Of a stretch of 64,000 nucleotides of DNA, positions 50,306 to 59,392 are shown piece by piece (positions within the stretch are counted from its first letter, which is position 1; each line of letters begins with the position of its first letter). The stretch is from Hylemonella gracilis (lineage in GTDB: Bacteria; Pseudomonadota; Gammaproteobacteria; Burkholderiales; Burkholderiaceae_C): assembly GCF_004328645.1 (NCBI RefSeq), contig NZ_CP031395.1:3745501-3809500 (forward strand), written 5' to 3'. The notes beneath the pieces are model-generated. The model did not search any database and was not told where the DNA came from. It saw only the letters and a list, made by a program, of their open reading frames with translations. The translations under genes and the position numbers were made by a program.

Positions 50306-51919
50306 ATGCAGTTCAACTACCACAACCCCTACCTCTCCACCCGCATTCCGGTTTTCGCGCGTAACGTCGTCTCCACCTCGCATCCGTTGGCGGCGCAAGC
50401 GGGTCTGCGCGTCCTGCAGCAAGGTGGCAACGCGGTGGATGCAGCGATTGCCACCGCCGCGGTGATGACGTTGGTGGAACCCGTGAGCAATGGTCTGGGC
50501 AGTGATGCGTTCTGCATTTTGTGGGATGGACAGCAGTTGCACGGTCTCAATGCCTCAGGCCAAGCACCACAGGCCTGGACCGTCGAGTACTTCAAGGCCA
50601 AGTGCGGGACAAGCGCCGCCACGCCGCCCATGCGCGGCATCGACTCCGTGACCGTCCCCGGCGCAGTGCGCGGTTGGGTGGCTCTGAGTGAGCGCTTCGG
50701 CAAGCTGCCCTTTGGCGACCTGATGGCGCCCGCCATCGAAGTGGCCGAACGAGGTTATCTGGTCCCCCCGGTCGTGCAACAGAAGTGGGCCGCTGCCACG
50801 CCTCTGCTGAGGGACATCGCGGGCTTTGCCGACACTTTCCTGCCTTGGGGCCGCGCTCCGGAAATTGGCGAATTGTTCCGCTTCCCGACGGCGGCGCGCG
50901 CGCTCAAGGCCATCGCCGCGACACGCGGAGATGCCCTCTACGAAGGGGAGATCGCCGAAGCCCTGGTTGCGTATGCCCGGGCACAGGGCGGCGCCATGAC
51001 GCTGCGTGACCTGTCCTCCTATCGGCCTGAGTGGGTAGAGCCTATCGCCCGCGATTACCGGGGCTACACCCTGCACGAAATTCCGCCCAACGGCCAGGGT
51101 ATCGCCGCATTGATCGCGCTGGGCATCCTGGAACAGTTTGACGTGGCGAGTCTGCCAGTGGACTCGGCGGCGTCTCAGCATCTGCAGATCGAGGCCATGA
51201 AGCTCGCTTTTGCCGATGTCTATCACTACGTGTCTGACCCCTCGACCATGACGGTCACGCCAGCGCAGATGCTGGACGACGCCTACCTGGCATCGCGCGC
51301 CCGCATGATTGACCCGCGCCGCGCGCAGAACTTCGCGGCGGGCAACCCGGTCAAAGGCGGCACCATCTACCTCACGGCAGCCGACGAGAACGGGATGATG
51401 GTCAGCTTCATCCAAAGCAACTACATGGGCTTTGGTTCAGGCTGCGTGGAACCCACCTACGGCATCAGCCTGCAGAATCGGGGACACGGCTTCAGCCTCC
51501 AAGCCGACAGCCCCAATGTCGTGGCCCCTGGCAAGCGTCCGTTCCACACCATCATCCCGGCGTTCCTGACCAAGGACGGTCAACCGGTGATGAGCTACGG
51601 CGTCATGGGCGGCAATATGCAACCTCAGGGGCACATGCAGACCCTGGTCCGCATGCTGGACTATCACCAGGGACTCCAAGCCGCCTGCGATGCCCCGCGC
51701 TGGCGTTTCAACAAAGGACTGAACATCAATGTGGAGGCGGCGATGCAGGCCAGCACCCTGCAAGGTCTGCAGGACCTGGGCCATGAAATCGACGTGATCC
51801 ATGACTCCTACCAGGACTTTGGCGCCGGGCAGTTCATTTGGCGTCTTGGTGATCCGGCCGTCGAGGGCTATGTGGCGGCCAGCGACCCGCGCCGCGACGG
51901 CTTGGCCGCTGGCTATTGA
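50306..51919 (+). CDS. Gamma-glutamyltransferase-family (Ntn) enzyme
   Basis: The 537-residue protein shows the family opening (ARNVVSTSHPLAAQAGLRVLQQGGNAVDAAIATAAVMTLVEPVSNGLGSDAF), DSVTVPGAVRGWVALSERFG, and the maturation site in VKGGTIYLTAADENGMMVSFIQSNYMGFGSG, where Thr353 would be the autocatalytic nucleophile. The mature small subunit follows, with GKRPFHTIIPAFLTKDGQPVMSYGVMGG. No signal peptide is seen, which suggests a cytoplasmic YwrD-type enzyme that hydrolyses gamma-glutamyl or related amides. Its pairing with a Bug receptor suggests a degradation pathway for an imported amide; substrate unknown. Confidence 0.9.
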   Translation: MQFNYHNPYLSTRIPVFARNVVSTSHPLAAQAGLRVLQQGGNAVDAAIATAAVMTLVEPVSNGLGSDAFCILWDGQQLHGLNASGQAPQAWTVEYFKAKCGTSAATPPMRGIDSVTVPGAVRGWVALSERFGKLPFGDLMAPAIEVAERGYLVPPVVQQKWAAATPLLRDIAGFADTFLPWGRAPEIGELFRFPTAARALKAIAATRGDALYEGEIAEALVAYARAQGGAMTLRDLSSYRPEWVEPIARDYRGYTLHEIPPNGQGIAALIALGILEQFDVASLPVDSAASQHLQIEAMKLAFADVYHYVSDPSTMTVTPAQMLDDAYLASRARMIDPRRAQNFAAGNPVKGGTIYLTAADENGMMVSFIQSNYMGFGSGCVEPTYGISLQNRGHGFSLQADSPNVVAPGKRPFHTIIPAFLTKDGQPVMSYGVMGGNMQPQGHMQTLVRMLDYHQGLQAACDAPRWRFNKGLNINVEAAMQASTLQGLQDLGHEIDVIHDSYQDFGAGQFIWRLGDPAVEGYVAASDPRRDGLAAGY

Positions 51920-52023
51920 GATCGGCACGGCACCATCATCGACCCCCGTTGGCATTACGCCGAGGTACCGAAACCCGGTGCAACACGGCATCCGCCGTGG
52001 TCGACCGAACCGAGGGCGGCCCG

Positions 52024-53643
52024 TCAAACGAGTCGCTTGGCGAAATGCTGGTCATCCGGCGTTGCATGCCGATCTGTCACTTCATGATCCACCAGCGTTT
52101 CACGGACATGCAGCAGTTTTTTGTCCGTGCGTTCCTCAGCGCTGTCCACAGCGCCGTCCAAGGCTTCGATCAAGGTTGTGATCGTGCTGTCGTCACGAAT
52201 GGTGTGTCGATCGTAGTTGCCTGACTTGAGATCCAACATGGCGCCGTTGCGTGCCCTGGCGTAACTGGCATCCAGGCGCTCATGCCGCGTCTGGACAATG
52301 GACGCATCCTTTTCGCGGCGATGAATCTGCATCTTGGTCTGTTGGCTGATGGCGTAGCTCACCTCGCCCTCTTCACTCAGAACCCCGCGGGCGTTGTTGC
52401 GCGTGAATTTGCCACTGAAGCTGGCTTCGAAGTCTGGCAGTCCTGTCAGCAGCGGCTGAATTTGGTCCGTCAAACCGTACCCCAGCAACGCCATGGCATC
52501 AGCGATGCCTGCCACGCCTTTCCCAGCTTGGGATTCGGCGATGCCGAGCATTTGCTCAAAGCCGCTCTTGAACATGTTCACCAGCGTTTCGTCGGCATGG
52601 CTGCGACTGGCGGCGGCGTCAATCTGCTGCAGGTATTGCGCGATAGCGGCCTGGCGCTGGGTCACGCTGCCCCGCAGCAGCGGGGCAGCGTCCAGGCGCA
52701 TCTGCATCTCGCCCAGCGGGCCCTTGTACGCCAGTGTGTTTTTGTCTACCCCCAGACGGAGTGAGAAGGAATCGTACAGGGCCGTTTTTTGCGCGGCGGG
52801 GGTTTCGATGTCCAGACTCAAACTTGAAAATACGCTGCGGTCATAGTTCATCAGACCCGACAGATTCATCTCCGGCGCATCCGACCGACCCAAGCCCGCC
52901 AAGGCCTCATCCAGGCCACCAGCAAGCGCGGCCAAAGCCTTGCGCTCTGCATCACTCAGCGCCCCGGAACTGCTGACCGCGACCTGCACTCCCGGGATGC
53001 CGCCACCTGACTTGTTCACGGCAATCTGTAGATCCACGGTCTGACCCGAGCGAGTCTTGACCTGGAAATGGGCCGTGGCCGCTCCAAGTCTCACGCTGCT
53101 GTACTGATCGTCCAGGGGCAGTCTGGGGTCCACGTTTGCCAGAAACGTCTGGCGGTATTGCGGCGGCGTGGAAGTCAACGTCGCCAGGTGTGACAAGAGC
53201 GCACCGCCCAGGTCACGCCACTGGTTGACGAAATCACGCGGCTGGCTGCGCCCAAAATTGTGAGCCATCAGGTCACTGATGACGTCTCCCGGTGCCGAGG
53301 CCCACGCCTGTTCCGACTGCGTCGAGGCGCCCAGCACGCTGGCCTGGGCACTGGAGTCCGTCCACGCTGCGACGTTGAGGGCTTGCAGATGCTGGTACGT
53401 GTTGTCAGCGGGGACTTCCCCGCCCAGCGCCTGTTCACGCCGGATGACCGATGGCATTGAAACCGCAAGCCCATGGGCAAGACCGCTGGCATTGACCCGG
53501 GGCACGACGGCACGACTGGCCTCGCTGCCCTGGCGCAGTCGCAGGGCCTCCGGATTGAGATGGATGCTGGTGCTCTGATTCGTCAGACCTGACGCGGAAA
53601 CTGTGGTCACGGGGCCCGCCCCTCCTGGTTTGGTGTTGTCCAC
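52024..53643 (-). CDS. Unrecognised 539-residue protein
   Basis: No signal peptide, membrane segment or catalytic motif is visible. The first 60 residues are rich in Ser, Thr, Asn, Gln, with low complexity. The middle holds FQVKTRSGQTVDLQIAVNK, then ALSDAERKALAALAGGLDEALAGLG, PEMNLSGLMNYDRSVFSSLSLDIETP, and the C terminus is charged (THERL-type repeats of Arg/Asp/Glu). Wording such as LSDAERKAL and the paired strand pattern recalls a family of large uncharacterised proteins in Pseudomonas, but I am not certain. The start is GTG 53643 without a clear ribosome site; the true start could be inside. Coding GC is somewhat lower than in neighbours. Confidence 0.6.
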   Translation of the reverse strand: MDNTKPGGAGPVTTVSASGLTNQSTSIHLNPEALRLRQGSEASRAVVPRVNASGLAHGLAVSMPSVIRREQALGGEVPADNTYQHLQALNVAAWTDSSAQASVLGASTQSEQAWASAPGDVISDLMAHNFGRSQPRDFVNQWRDLGGALLSHLATLTSTPPQYRQTFLANVDPRLPLDDQYSSVRLGAATAHFQVKTRSGQTVDLQIAVNKSGGGIPGVQVAVSSSGALSDAERKALAALAGGLDEALAGLGRSDAPEMNLSGLMNYDRSVFSSLSLDIETPAAQKTALYDSFSLRLGVDKNTLAYKGPLGEMQMRLDAAPLLRGSVTQRQAAIAQYLQQIDAAASRSHADETLVNMFKSGFEQMLGIAESQAGKGVAGIADAMALLGYGLTDQIQPLLTGLPDFEASFSGKFTRNNARGVLSEEGEVSYAISQQTKMQIHRREKDASIVQTRHERLDASYARARNGAMLDLKSGNYDRHTIRDDSTITTLIEALDGAVDSAEERTDKKLLHVRETLVDHEVTDRHATPDDQHFAKRLV

Positions 53644-53776
53644 TGGAGGCTTTTAAGCCGTGCTTCGTTTATCGACAGAATCAACTGAACATTGAGCCCT
53701 GCGGCACAGCGGGTGCCGGCTGAAACCCAGGCACAATCAACGCGGCGCTTACCTGAAGCTCTCCTGAGGCCCCCGC

Positions 53777-54523
53777 TTGACCGACATTCCCATCCTCATC
53801 CTTGGAGCCGCCCTGGGCGGGCTCGTGCAAGGCATCTCGGGCTCCAACTTCGGCATGACTTCCACCGCGATCTGGGCCTGGTTTCTCGCGCCGCAACTGA
53901 CCGCCGTGCTGTCCCTGTGCGGTTCGCTCACCGGACAGATTCAGGCCGCCTTCACCTTGCGACGCAGCTGGCAGTGGCGGCGCATCCTGCCTTTTCTGGC
54001 GGGTGGATTGGCGGGCATTCCTCTGGGCGTGATGTTGCTGCCGCAACTGGACGTGGGCCTCTTCAAGACCGCGCTGGGTGGCCTGCTGGTGATCGCTTGC
54101 CCGGCCTTGCTCCTCGCCCCCAATCTGCCACGCATCCACCACGGCGGACGCATCGCGGACGGTCTGAGTGGGTTGGGGGGCGGCATTCTGGGCGGACTGG
54201 GCGGCTACACGGGCATCCTTCCCACGCTCTGGGGAACGCTGCGCGGATGGCCGAAGGACGAACTGCGCGCCCTGGTGCAGAACTTCAACCTCGGCATCCA
54301 GCTGGTCACGCTGGTCGCCTATCTGGCGCGCGGACTGATCACCCGCGCCACGCTGCCTTCGCTGGCCCTGCTCATCCCCGTGGTGCTGCTCAGTTCCTGG
54401 CTGGGCACGCGGCTCTACCTGGGCCTGAGCGAGGCACGCTTTCGGCAGATCGTGCTGCTCCTGCTCACGGTCTCGGGCGCAGCCCTGCTAGTGTCTGGGC
54501 TGACGCAGCTGCTCGCACGCTGA
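53777..54523 (+). CDS. TauE/SafE-family (DUF81) sulfite/anion exporter
   Basis: The 248-residue protein has about eight hydrophobic segments with the two-fold repeat of TauE/SafE proteins: ILGAALGGLVQGISGSNFGMTSTAIWAWFLAP at the start and GLSGLGGGILGGLGGYTGILPTLWGTLRG in the second half. Family members export sulfite, sulfoacetate or related anions. Start is TTG 53777, preceded by TGAGG nine bases upstream. It converges on phhA, 45 bases away. Confidence 0.85.
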   Translation: MTDIPILILGAALGGLVQGISGSNFGMTSTAIWAWFLAPQLTAVLSLCGSLTGQIQAAFTLRRSWQWRRILPFLAGGLAGIPLGVMLLPQLDVGLFKTALGGLLVIACPALLLAPNLPRIHHGGRIADGLSGLGGGILGGLGGYTGILPTLWGTLRGWPKDELRALVQNFNLGIQLVTLVAYLARGLITRATLPSLALLIPVVLLSSWLGTRLYLGLSEARFRQIVLLLLTVSGAALLVSGLTQLLAR

Positions 54524-54568
54524 AAGACCGAAACGTGGTCGCAACCCGTGTTGCCCGGGGCCGAGTCC

Positions 54569-55456
54569 TCAGGGCGCACGCCTGGCGGCGTGGTAGCGAC
54601 CCGTGCCCCGCGTGAGGACCTGATCTACAGCCAGAACCTCACCAGGCTCCAGCTCGGGCTCGGTCACGACCCGCGCGTACAAAGGCGCGAAGTCGATGTT
54701 GGCCAAGCCCAGCAATTCATCGAAGTCGGGGATGACAAAATAGCTTTCCTGGAAATCGTCGATGCGGTAGCGCGTGCGCATGACACGCGCCAGATCGAAA
54801 CGCAGGCGATTGGGTGAGGCATCCTCGACGCTGAAACAGGTCTCCGTGTACGAAGACACGATGCCCGCGCCATAGATGCGCAGGCCGTTCGGCTGCTGCA
54901 CCAGGCCGAATTCCACGGTGTACCAGTAGACGCGGGCCAGCTTGTCGAGCATGCCCAGGCTTTGGGCCCGCAGCCCCCCTTCGCCGTAAGCCTGGATGTA
55001 ATCGGCGATGACCGGGTTCATCAGCATGGGCACATGGCCGAAGACATCGTGAAAGACATCCGGCTCTTCCAGGTAGTCCAGCTCATGCGGCTTGCGGATG
55101 AACTGGCCGGCGGGGAAACGCCGGTGCGCCAGATGTTCGAAGAACACCTCGTCGGGCACCAGGCCTGGCACCGCCACCACTTCCCAGCCGGTCTTGCGGC
55201 GCAGTACCTGGGACATCTGCTCGAAATCGGGAATGCGGTCCGCGCGGAAGGGCAGGTCTCGCAGGCCCCGGACGAACTCATCACAGGCGCGGCCAGGCAA
55301 GAGACGCGACTGCCGCTCGAACAGCGCGGCCCAGACCGCATGCTCCTGCGGTGTGTAGTGCTGCCAGCCTTGATCGATGGTCCAGTCGGGGCGTTCGGGC
55401 CTGTGTCCCAAACCTGCCGCCAGACCGTGCTTGCCGGATGCCGGAGCAGTTTGCAT
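54569..55456 (-). CDS. phhA: Phenylalanine 4-monooxygenase
   Basis: PhhA hydroxylates phenylalanine to tyrosine with tetrahydropterin and a non-haem iron. The 295-residue protein carries the iron ligands in EPDVFHDVFGHVPMLMN (two His) and YWYTVEFGLV (Glu), near residues 130-175, plus GAGIVSSYTETCFSVEDASPNRLRFDLARVMRTRYRIDDFQ. Start ATG 55456 begins MQTAPASGK. It is 14 bases downstream of phhB, so the two form the usual pterin-recycling operon. No tyrosine aminotransferase or PhhR-type regulator gene follows here. Confidence 0.96.
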   Translation of the reverse strand: MQTAPASGKHGLAAGLGHRPERPDWTIDQGWQHYTPQEHAVWAALFERQSRLLPGRACDEFVRGLRDLPFRADRIPDFEQMSQVLRRKTGWEVVAVPGLVPDEVFFEHLAHRRFPAGQFIRKPHELDYLEEPDVFHDVFGHVPMLMNPVIADYIQAYGEGGLRAQSLGMLDKLARVYWYTVEFGLVQQPNGLRIYGAGIVSSYTETCFSVEDASPNRLRFDLARVMRTRYRIDDFQESYFVIPDFDELLGLANIDFAPLYARVVTEPELEPGEVLAVDQVLTRGTGRYHAARRAP

Positions 55457-55470
55457 GGCGTGGCTCCCGG

Positions 55471-55794
55471 CTAGTGGGCAGCGGACAACAAGGTCGCCGC
55501 GCAACGGTCCATGTAGCGGGCCATCTCGATGTCTTTCATCGACAGGCCCTGGACGTCGTGGGTGGTCATCACGACCGACACCCGGTTGTAGACATTGAAC
55601 CACTCGGGATGGTGGTTGTGCTTCTCGGCCACCAGGGCCACCTGGGCCATGAAGCCGAAGGCTTGCGTGAAATCCGCGAAGCGGAACTCCCGGGCAATCA
55701 AGCCACCGCGCTCGGCGCGATGCGTCCACTCGGGCAAGGTGGCCAATTCGGCGCGCAACGGCGCCTCGTCAAGTTTCACGGAATGGTCGGACAT
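55471..55794 (-). CDS. phhB: 4a-hydroxytetrahydrobiopterin dehydratase
   Basis: PhhB/PCD dehydrates the carbinolamine pterin made by PhhA. The 107-residue protein has the active-site histidines in VALVAEKHNHHPEWFNVYNRVSVVMTTHDVQGLSMKDIEMA, the family signature. ATG 55794 gives the expected length; an open frame reaches 56007 but the added residues are unlike the family. It leads the phhB-phhA operon. Confidence 0.95.
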   Translation of the reverse strand: MSDHSVKLDEAPLRAELATLPEWTHRAERGGLIAREFRFADFTQAFGFMAQVALVAEKHNHHPEWFNVYNRVSVVMTTHDVQGLSMKDIEMARYMDRCAATLLSAAH

Positions 55795-56090
55795 GCTGCA
55801 GGCTCCAGAAATCGAATGACCCAAACCGGCTGACACCGTGAAAAAGTGGCGCCAGCCCAGAAGAAAAAAGGTCAATTCGGCGGTGCGCAGGGCACGCCAC
55901 GCACGCTGCGCGCGAGGTGTTCGCCGATGATGCTGAAAGCCTGCGTCATGGTTGCAGAGCGGGTCCGTCGTGGTGCTGCCCCAGGCGTATCGCAAGGGCT
56001 GGTGCATTATCAGCGCCGCGCGCCAAGACGCCGCCTTGGGTAAACCCTGGACCGGCCTCGCCCGACATATGGCGCAGAGTCAACCCAAAG
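55795..56090. other. Gap between phhB and selD without recognised gene
   Basis: The 296 bases upstream of phhB and downstream of selD contain no convincing gene. A 26-codon frame on the minus strand (MTQAF..., near 55949) lacks a ribosome site. I see no clear sigma-70 or sigma-54 promoter; the phhBA promoter must lie here. Confidence 0.4.
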
Positions 56091-57170
56091 TCAGCGCACG
56101 ACCAGACGCCCCGCACCCTCGTCCGTCACACGACCGATTTCGGCAGCAGCGTCAAAGCCCTGCCGACGGAAGGTCTCCAGCACCTGGGGCACGGCCTCGG
56201 GCGCGCAACTCACCAGCAGGCCGCCGCTGGTCTGCGGATCGCTCAGCAAGGCCCGGTCCACGGCCGCGAAATCCGCAGGCAAGCTCACGGATGCACCATA
56301 GCCGGCCCAGTTGCGACCCGACGCACCGGTCACGAAACCTTGCGCGGCCAGATCACGCACGCCCGGCAGCAGAGGCACCTGGGACCAATCTATTTCCACG
56401 GTACGCCCGGCGCCGCGCGCCAGCTCCAGCCCATGGCCGGCGAGGCCAAAACCCGTCACATCGGTCAGGGCGTGCACGCCCTCGATCGCCGCCAGCTCGG
56501 GGCCGGGGGTGTTCAGGCGCGTGGTCGTGTCGATCATGCGCGCGTAGCCCGCCGCATCGAGCTGTTCCTTCTTGAGCGCGGCGGACAGAATGCCCACACC
56601 CAGGGGCTTGCCCAGGACCAAGCGATCCCCCGCCCGGGCATCCGCATTGCGCTTGACACGGCCGGGGTGCACCAGGCCCAGGGCCACCAGTCCGTAAATC
56701 GGCTCCACCGAATCGATGGTGTGGCCGCCCGCGATCGGGATACCGGCCGCCTTGCAGACGGCCTGGCCACCGTCGAGGATGCGACCGATGGTCGCCGTGG
56801 ACAGCACGTTGATGGGCATGCCCACCAGGGCCAGCGCGAGGATGGGCCGCCCGCCCATGGCGTAGACGTCGCTGATGGCGTTGGTCGCGGCGATGCGCCC
56901 GAAATCGAACGGGTCATCGACGATGGGCATGAAGAAATCGGTGGTGGCGATCAACGCCTGCTCATCGTTGAGCCAGTAGACCGCCGCGTCGTCGGCCGTC
57001 TCGATGCCCACCAGCAGCTCGGGCGGCACCGGCAGGCCACTGCTGCTTTTCAGGATGTCGGACAGCACGCCCGGCGCGATCTTGCAGCCGCAGCCGCCGC
57101 CGTGGGACAGGGAGGTCAGGCGGGGCTCGGCGCCCCGGGACAGGTCAGGGGTGGAAGTCATGGCAGCCAT
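56091..57170 (-). CDS. selD: Selenide, water dikinase
   Basis: SelD makes selenophosphate for selenocysteine or selenouridine synthesis. The Cys of the active site is in HGGGCGCKIAPGVL near residue 27; ATTDFFMPIVDDPFDFGRIAATNAISDVYAMGG is the ATP/metal region; GVHALTDVTGFGLAGHGLELA and LLSDPQTSGGLLVSC complete it. Starts at 57170 and 57161 (MTSTPDLS) are both possible; neither has a good ribosome site. No selA, selB, tRNA-Sec or 2-selenouridine synthase gene is adjacent, so the downstream use of selenophosphate cannot be told from this window. Confidence 0.94.
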   Translation of the reverse strand: MAAMTSTPDLSRGAEPRLTSLSHGGGCGCKIAPGVLSDILKSSSGLPVPPELLVGIETADDAAVYWLNDEQALIATTDFFMPIVDDPFDFGRIAATNAISDVYAMGGRPILALALVGMPINVLSTATIGRILDGGQAVCKAAGIPIAGGHTIDSVEPIYGLVALGLVHPGRVKRNADARAGDRLVLGKPLGVGILSAALKKEQLDAAGYARMIDTTTRLNTPGPELAAIEGVHALTDVTGFGLAGHGLELARGAGRTVEIDWSQVPLLPGVRDLAAQGFVTGASGRNWAGYGASVSLPADFAAVDRALLSDPQTSGGLLVSCAPEAVPQVLETFRRQGFDAAAEIGRVTDEGAGRLVVR

Positions 57171-57233
57171 GGCTATCATTGTGCCCTGCATAAGAGGTTT
57201 GCCCCCGGACCCATCCCACTTCAGGAGACCGCC

Positions 57234-57695
57234 ATGACCACGCTTGCCCAGGACAACCACGACGGCGCCACGCGCCGCGTCGATCAGTTGCTCGCCCACT
57301 ATGGCGAAAGCCACCGCAACCCGGCCAACGAGCTGATCCACTACGCCGCCATTCCGCTCATCATGCTCAGCATCGTGGGCCTGATCTTCGCCATCCACCC
57401 GCTGGCGGCTTATGCCTTCATCGGGGCCAGCCTGATCTATTACATCCGCCTGTCGCGCCTGTTCACCCTGGCCATGGCGGCCATCTCGGCCATCGGCCTG
57501 GTGCTGGTGCACCTGATGGGCGACTACCGCGTCGCCATCTGTGCCAGCATCTTCGTCGTGGCCTGGATCTTCCAGTTCATCGGCCATCGCATCGAAGGCA
57601 AGAAGCCCTCCTTCTTCGAGGACGTGCAATACCTCTGGGTTGGCCCGCTCTTCGTGCTCAGCCACCTGTTTCTCAAGCGCGGCCTGCGCTGGTAA
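57234..57695 (+). CDS. DUF962 / Mpo1-like membrane protein
   Basis: The 153-residue protein has the N-terminal YGESHRNPANELIHYAAIPLIMLSIVGLIF and C-terminal VAWIFQFIGHRIEGKKPSFFEDVQYLWVGPLFVLSHLFL typical of DUF962, with His residues in HxxNPxNxxxH and GHxxE positions that bind iron in yeast Mpo1, a dioxygenase of 2-hydroxy fatty acids. Four hydrophobic helices are present. A strong AGGAG precedes ATG 57234. It is nine bases ahead of ureD. Confidence 0.85.
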   Translation: MTTLAQDNHDGATRRVDQLLAHYGESHRNPANELIHYAAIPLIMLSIVGLIFAIHPLAAYAFIGASLIYYIRLSRLFTLAMAAISAIGLVLVHLMGDYRVAICASIFVVAWIFQFIGHRIEGKKPSFFEDVQYLWVGPLFVLSHLFLKRGLRW

Positions 57696-57704
57696 GTTCC
57701 CTGC

Positions 57705-58595
57705 ATGAGCTGGCACGCCGCGCTGCGACTCGACTACACGCTTGAAAACAGCCGCAGCGTGGCGCGTTATCGCCACGACGGACCGCTGCGCATCCTGCAA
57801 AGCCTGTACCCCGAGGGTGACGCGATCTGCCACAACGTGCTGGTTCACCCGCCCGGCGGCCTGGTCGGCGGTGACACGCTGGACATCCAGCTCTCGGTCG
57901 CCGCAGGTGCGCACGGATTGGTCACCACCCCCGGCGCCACACGCTTCTACCGCAGCACCGGTGATGCCGCCGCCCAGCGAGTCCACGCCCGCGTCGACGA
58001 CGGCGCGAGGCTGGAATGGCTACCGCTCGAAGCCCTGGCCTACCCGCAATGCCAAGCCGAGAACAAGGCCGTGTTCGACCTGGCCCCAGGCGCGGAACTG
58101 ATCGGCTGGGACGTGACGGCACTGGGTCTGCCCGCCGCGGACCAGGCCTTCACCCAAGGCCGTTTCTCGCAGCACCTGGAAATCCAGAACCTGAACGGCT
58201 TGCACCATGAGGCGCGCACGCCGGTCTGGCTGGAACAAGGCCGCATCGACGCGACCGATACACGCTTGATGGACGGACCGCTGGGCCTGGCGGGCCACCG
58301 CTGCCTGGGCACGCTGTTTTTTGCCTCGGGCACGGTCATCACACGGGTCCGGCGTGAGGCGACCTTGGACGCGGTGCGTGCCGCGTTGGAATCGCGCGTA
58401 ACGTCCGGCGATGCGTCACCCGACACGCCTCCCCTCGTGGCCGGCGCGACCAGCCCCCATCCCCAAGTGCTGGCCGTGCGGGTGCTGAGCCCGCTGGTGG
58501 AGCCCGCGCTGAACCTGCTCAAGCGCCTGCGTGGCGTCTTGCGGCACGAACTCTGGCAACTGGAAGCCACGTCGCCGAGGACTTGGGCACTTTAA
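57705..58595 (+). CDS. ureD: Urease accessory protein UreD, without other urease genes
   Basis: The 296-residue protein is a full-length UreD: LHDG-type start (AALRLDYTLENSRSVARYRHDGPLRILQSLYPEGDAICHNVLVHPPGGLVGGDTLDI), TTPGATRFYRS, LPLEALAYPQCQAENKAVFDLAPGAELIGWDVTALGLPA and a C-terminal APRIWAT-like ending (SPRTWAL). UreD helps UreF and UreG deliver nickel to urease. In Burkholderiales ureD is followed by ureABCEFG; here an unrelated esterase follows at once and no urease gene is in the remaining 5 kb. The coding frame is intact, so loss or rearrangement of the rest seems recent, or the assembly joined distant segments here. Confidence 0.9.
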   Translation: MSWHAALRLDYTLENSRSVARYRHDGPLRILQSLYPEGDAICHNVLVHPPGGLVGGDTLDIQLSVAAGAHGLVTTPGATRFYRSTGDAAAQRVHARVDDGARLEWLPLEALAYPQCQAENKAVFDLAPGAELIGWDVTALGLPAADQAFTQGRFSQHLEIQNLNGLHHEARTPVWLEQGRIDATDTRLMDGPLGLAGHRCLGTLFFASGTVITRVRREATLDAVRAALESRVTSGDASPDTPPLVAGATSPHPQVLAVRVLSPLVEPALNLLKRLRGVLRHELWQLEATSPRTWAL

Positions 58596-58659
58596 GAGAC
58601 GCTTTCCAACGCACCCGCCGAAACGCAACGCCGAACCACGGCTCGACACGAACCACACC

Positions 58660-59378
58660 ATGACCGAAGCCCTCATCCTCCAGGACCCCGCGCAAGGCGG
58701 TGGCACGAAAGCCGCGCAATTGATCCTGCTGCTGCACGGCGTGGGCAGCAACGCGCAGAGCATGGTCGGCTTGGGACAGGCCTATGCGCGTTCGTTTCCA
58801 AATGCCATGGTCGTGGCCTTGAACGCGCCCGAACCTTTCATGCCCGGCACGCAAGTCCAGCTCGCGGGCCATCAATGGTTCTCCATCCACGGGGTGACGG
58901 AAGACAACCGCCCCGCGCGCGTGACGCAAGCCCTGCCCGCCTTCGAGGCCCTGGTGCGTCACTGGCAGCAGCGCAGCGGCGTGGACGCGGCCGGCACGGC
59001 GCTGGTCGGATTCTCGCAAGGCGCCATCATGGCCCTGGCCGCGGCGATGCAGCCTGAGCCCGTGGCGGCCCGCACCATCGCCATCGCGGGGCGCTTCGCA
59101 GCGCTGCCTGAGGCGCCGCCTCACGAAAGCTGCACCATCCACCTGCTGCACGGCAAGAGCGATGCAGTGATGCCCTACCGCCATGCCATCGAAGGGCCCT
59201 GCGCCTCAAGGAATTCGGCGCCGACTTCACCGCCGACGTGCTGCCCTTCATCGGCCACGAACTGCACCCGGACCTGATCGAGCTGGCGGTGGAAAAGCTG
59301 GCTCAACACATCCCCGCTCGGCTGTGGTTGAAGCCTGGGGAGGGGGATGATGTGGGAGAAGGACAAAAGTCAGAATGA
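58660..59378 (+). CDS. Phospholipase/carboxylesterase-type alpha/beta hydrolase (frameshifted)
   Basis: The protein starts MTEALILQDPAQGGGT and has LILLLHGVGSNAQSMVGLGQAYARSF, the nucleophile elbow ALVGFSQGAIMALAAAM (Ser near residue 122) and LLHGKSDAVMPYRHAIEG. At the G run 59194-59196 one base is missing; adding a G gives ALRLKEFGADFTADVLPFIGHELHPDLIELAVEKL, with the catalytic His in IGHELHP, and a stop at 59376-59378 (239 residues). It is a YpfH-like esterase of unknown substrate. The break is likely a sequencing error. Confidence 0.82.
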
Positions 59379-59392
59379 CCTTGTTTTCCAGC

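Noticed and set aside
55795..56007. N-terminal extension of phhB
   Set aside because: The frame is open, but the added 71 residues are unlike any pterin dehydratase and a normal ATG lies at 55794.
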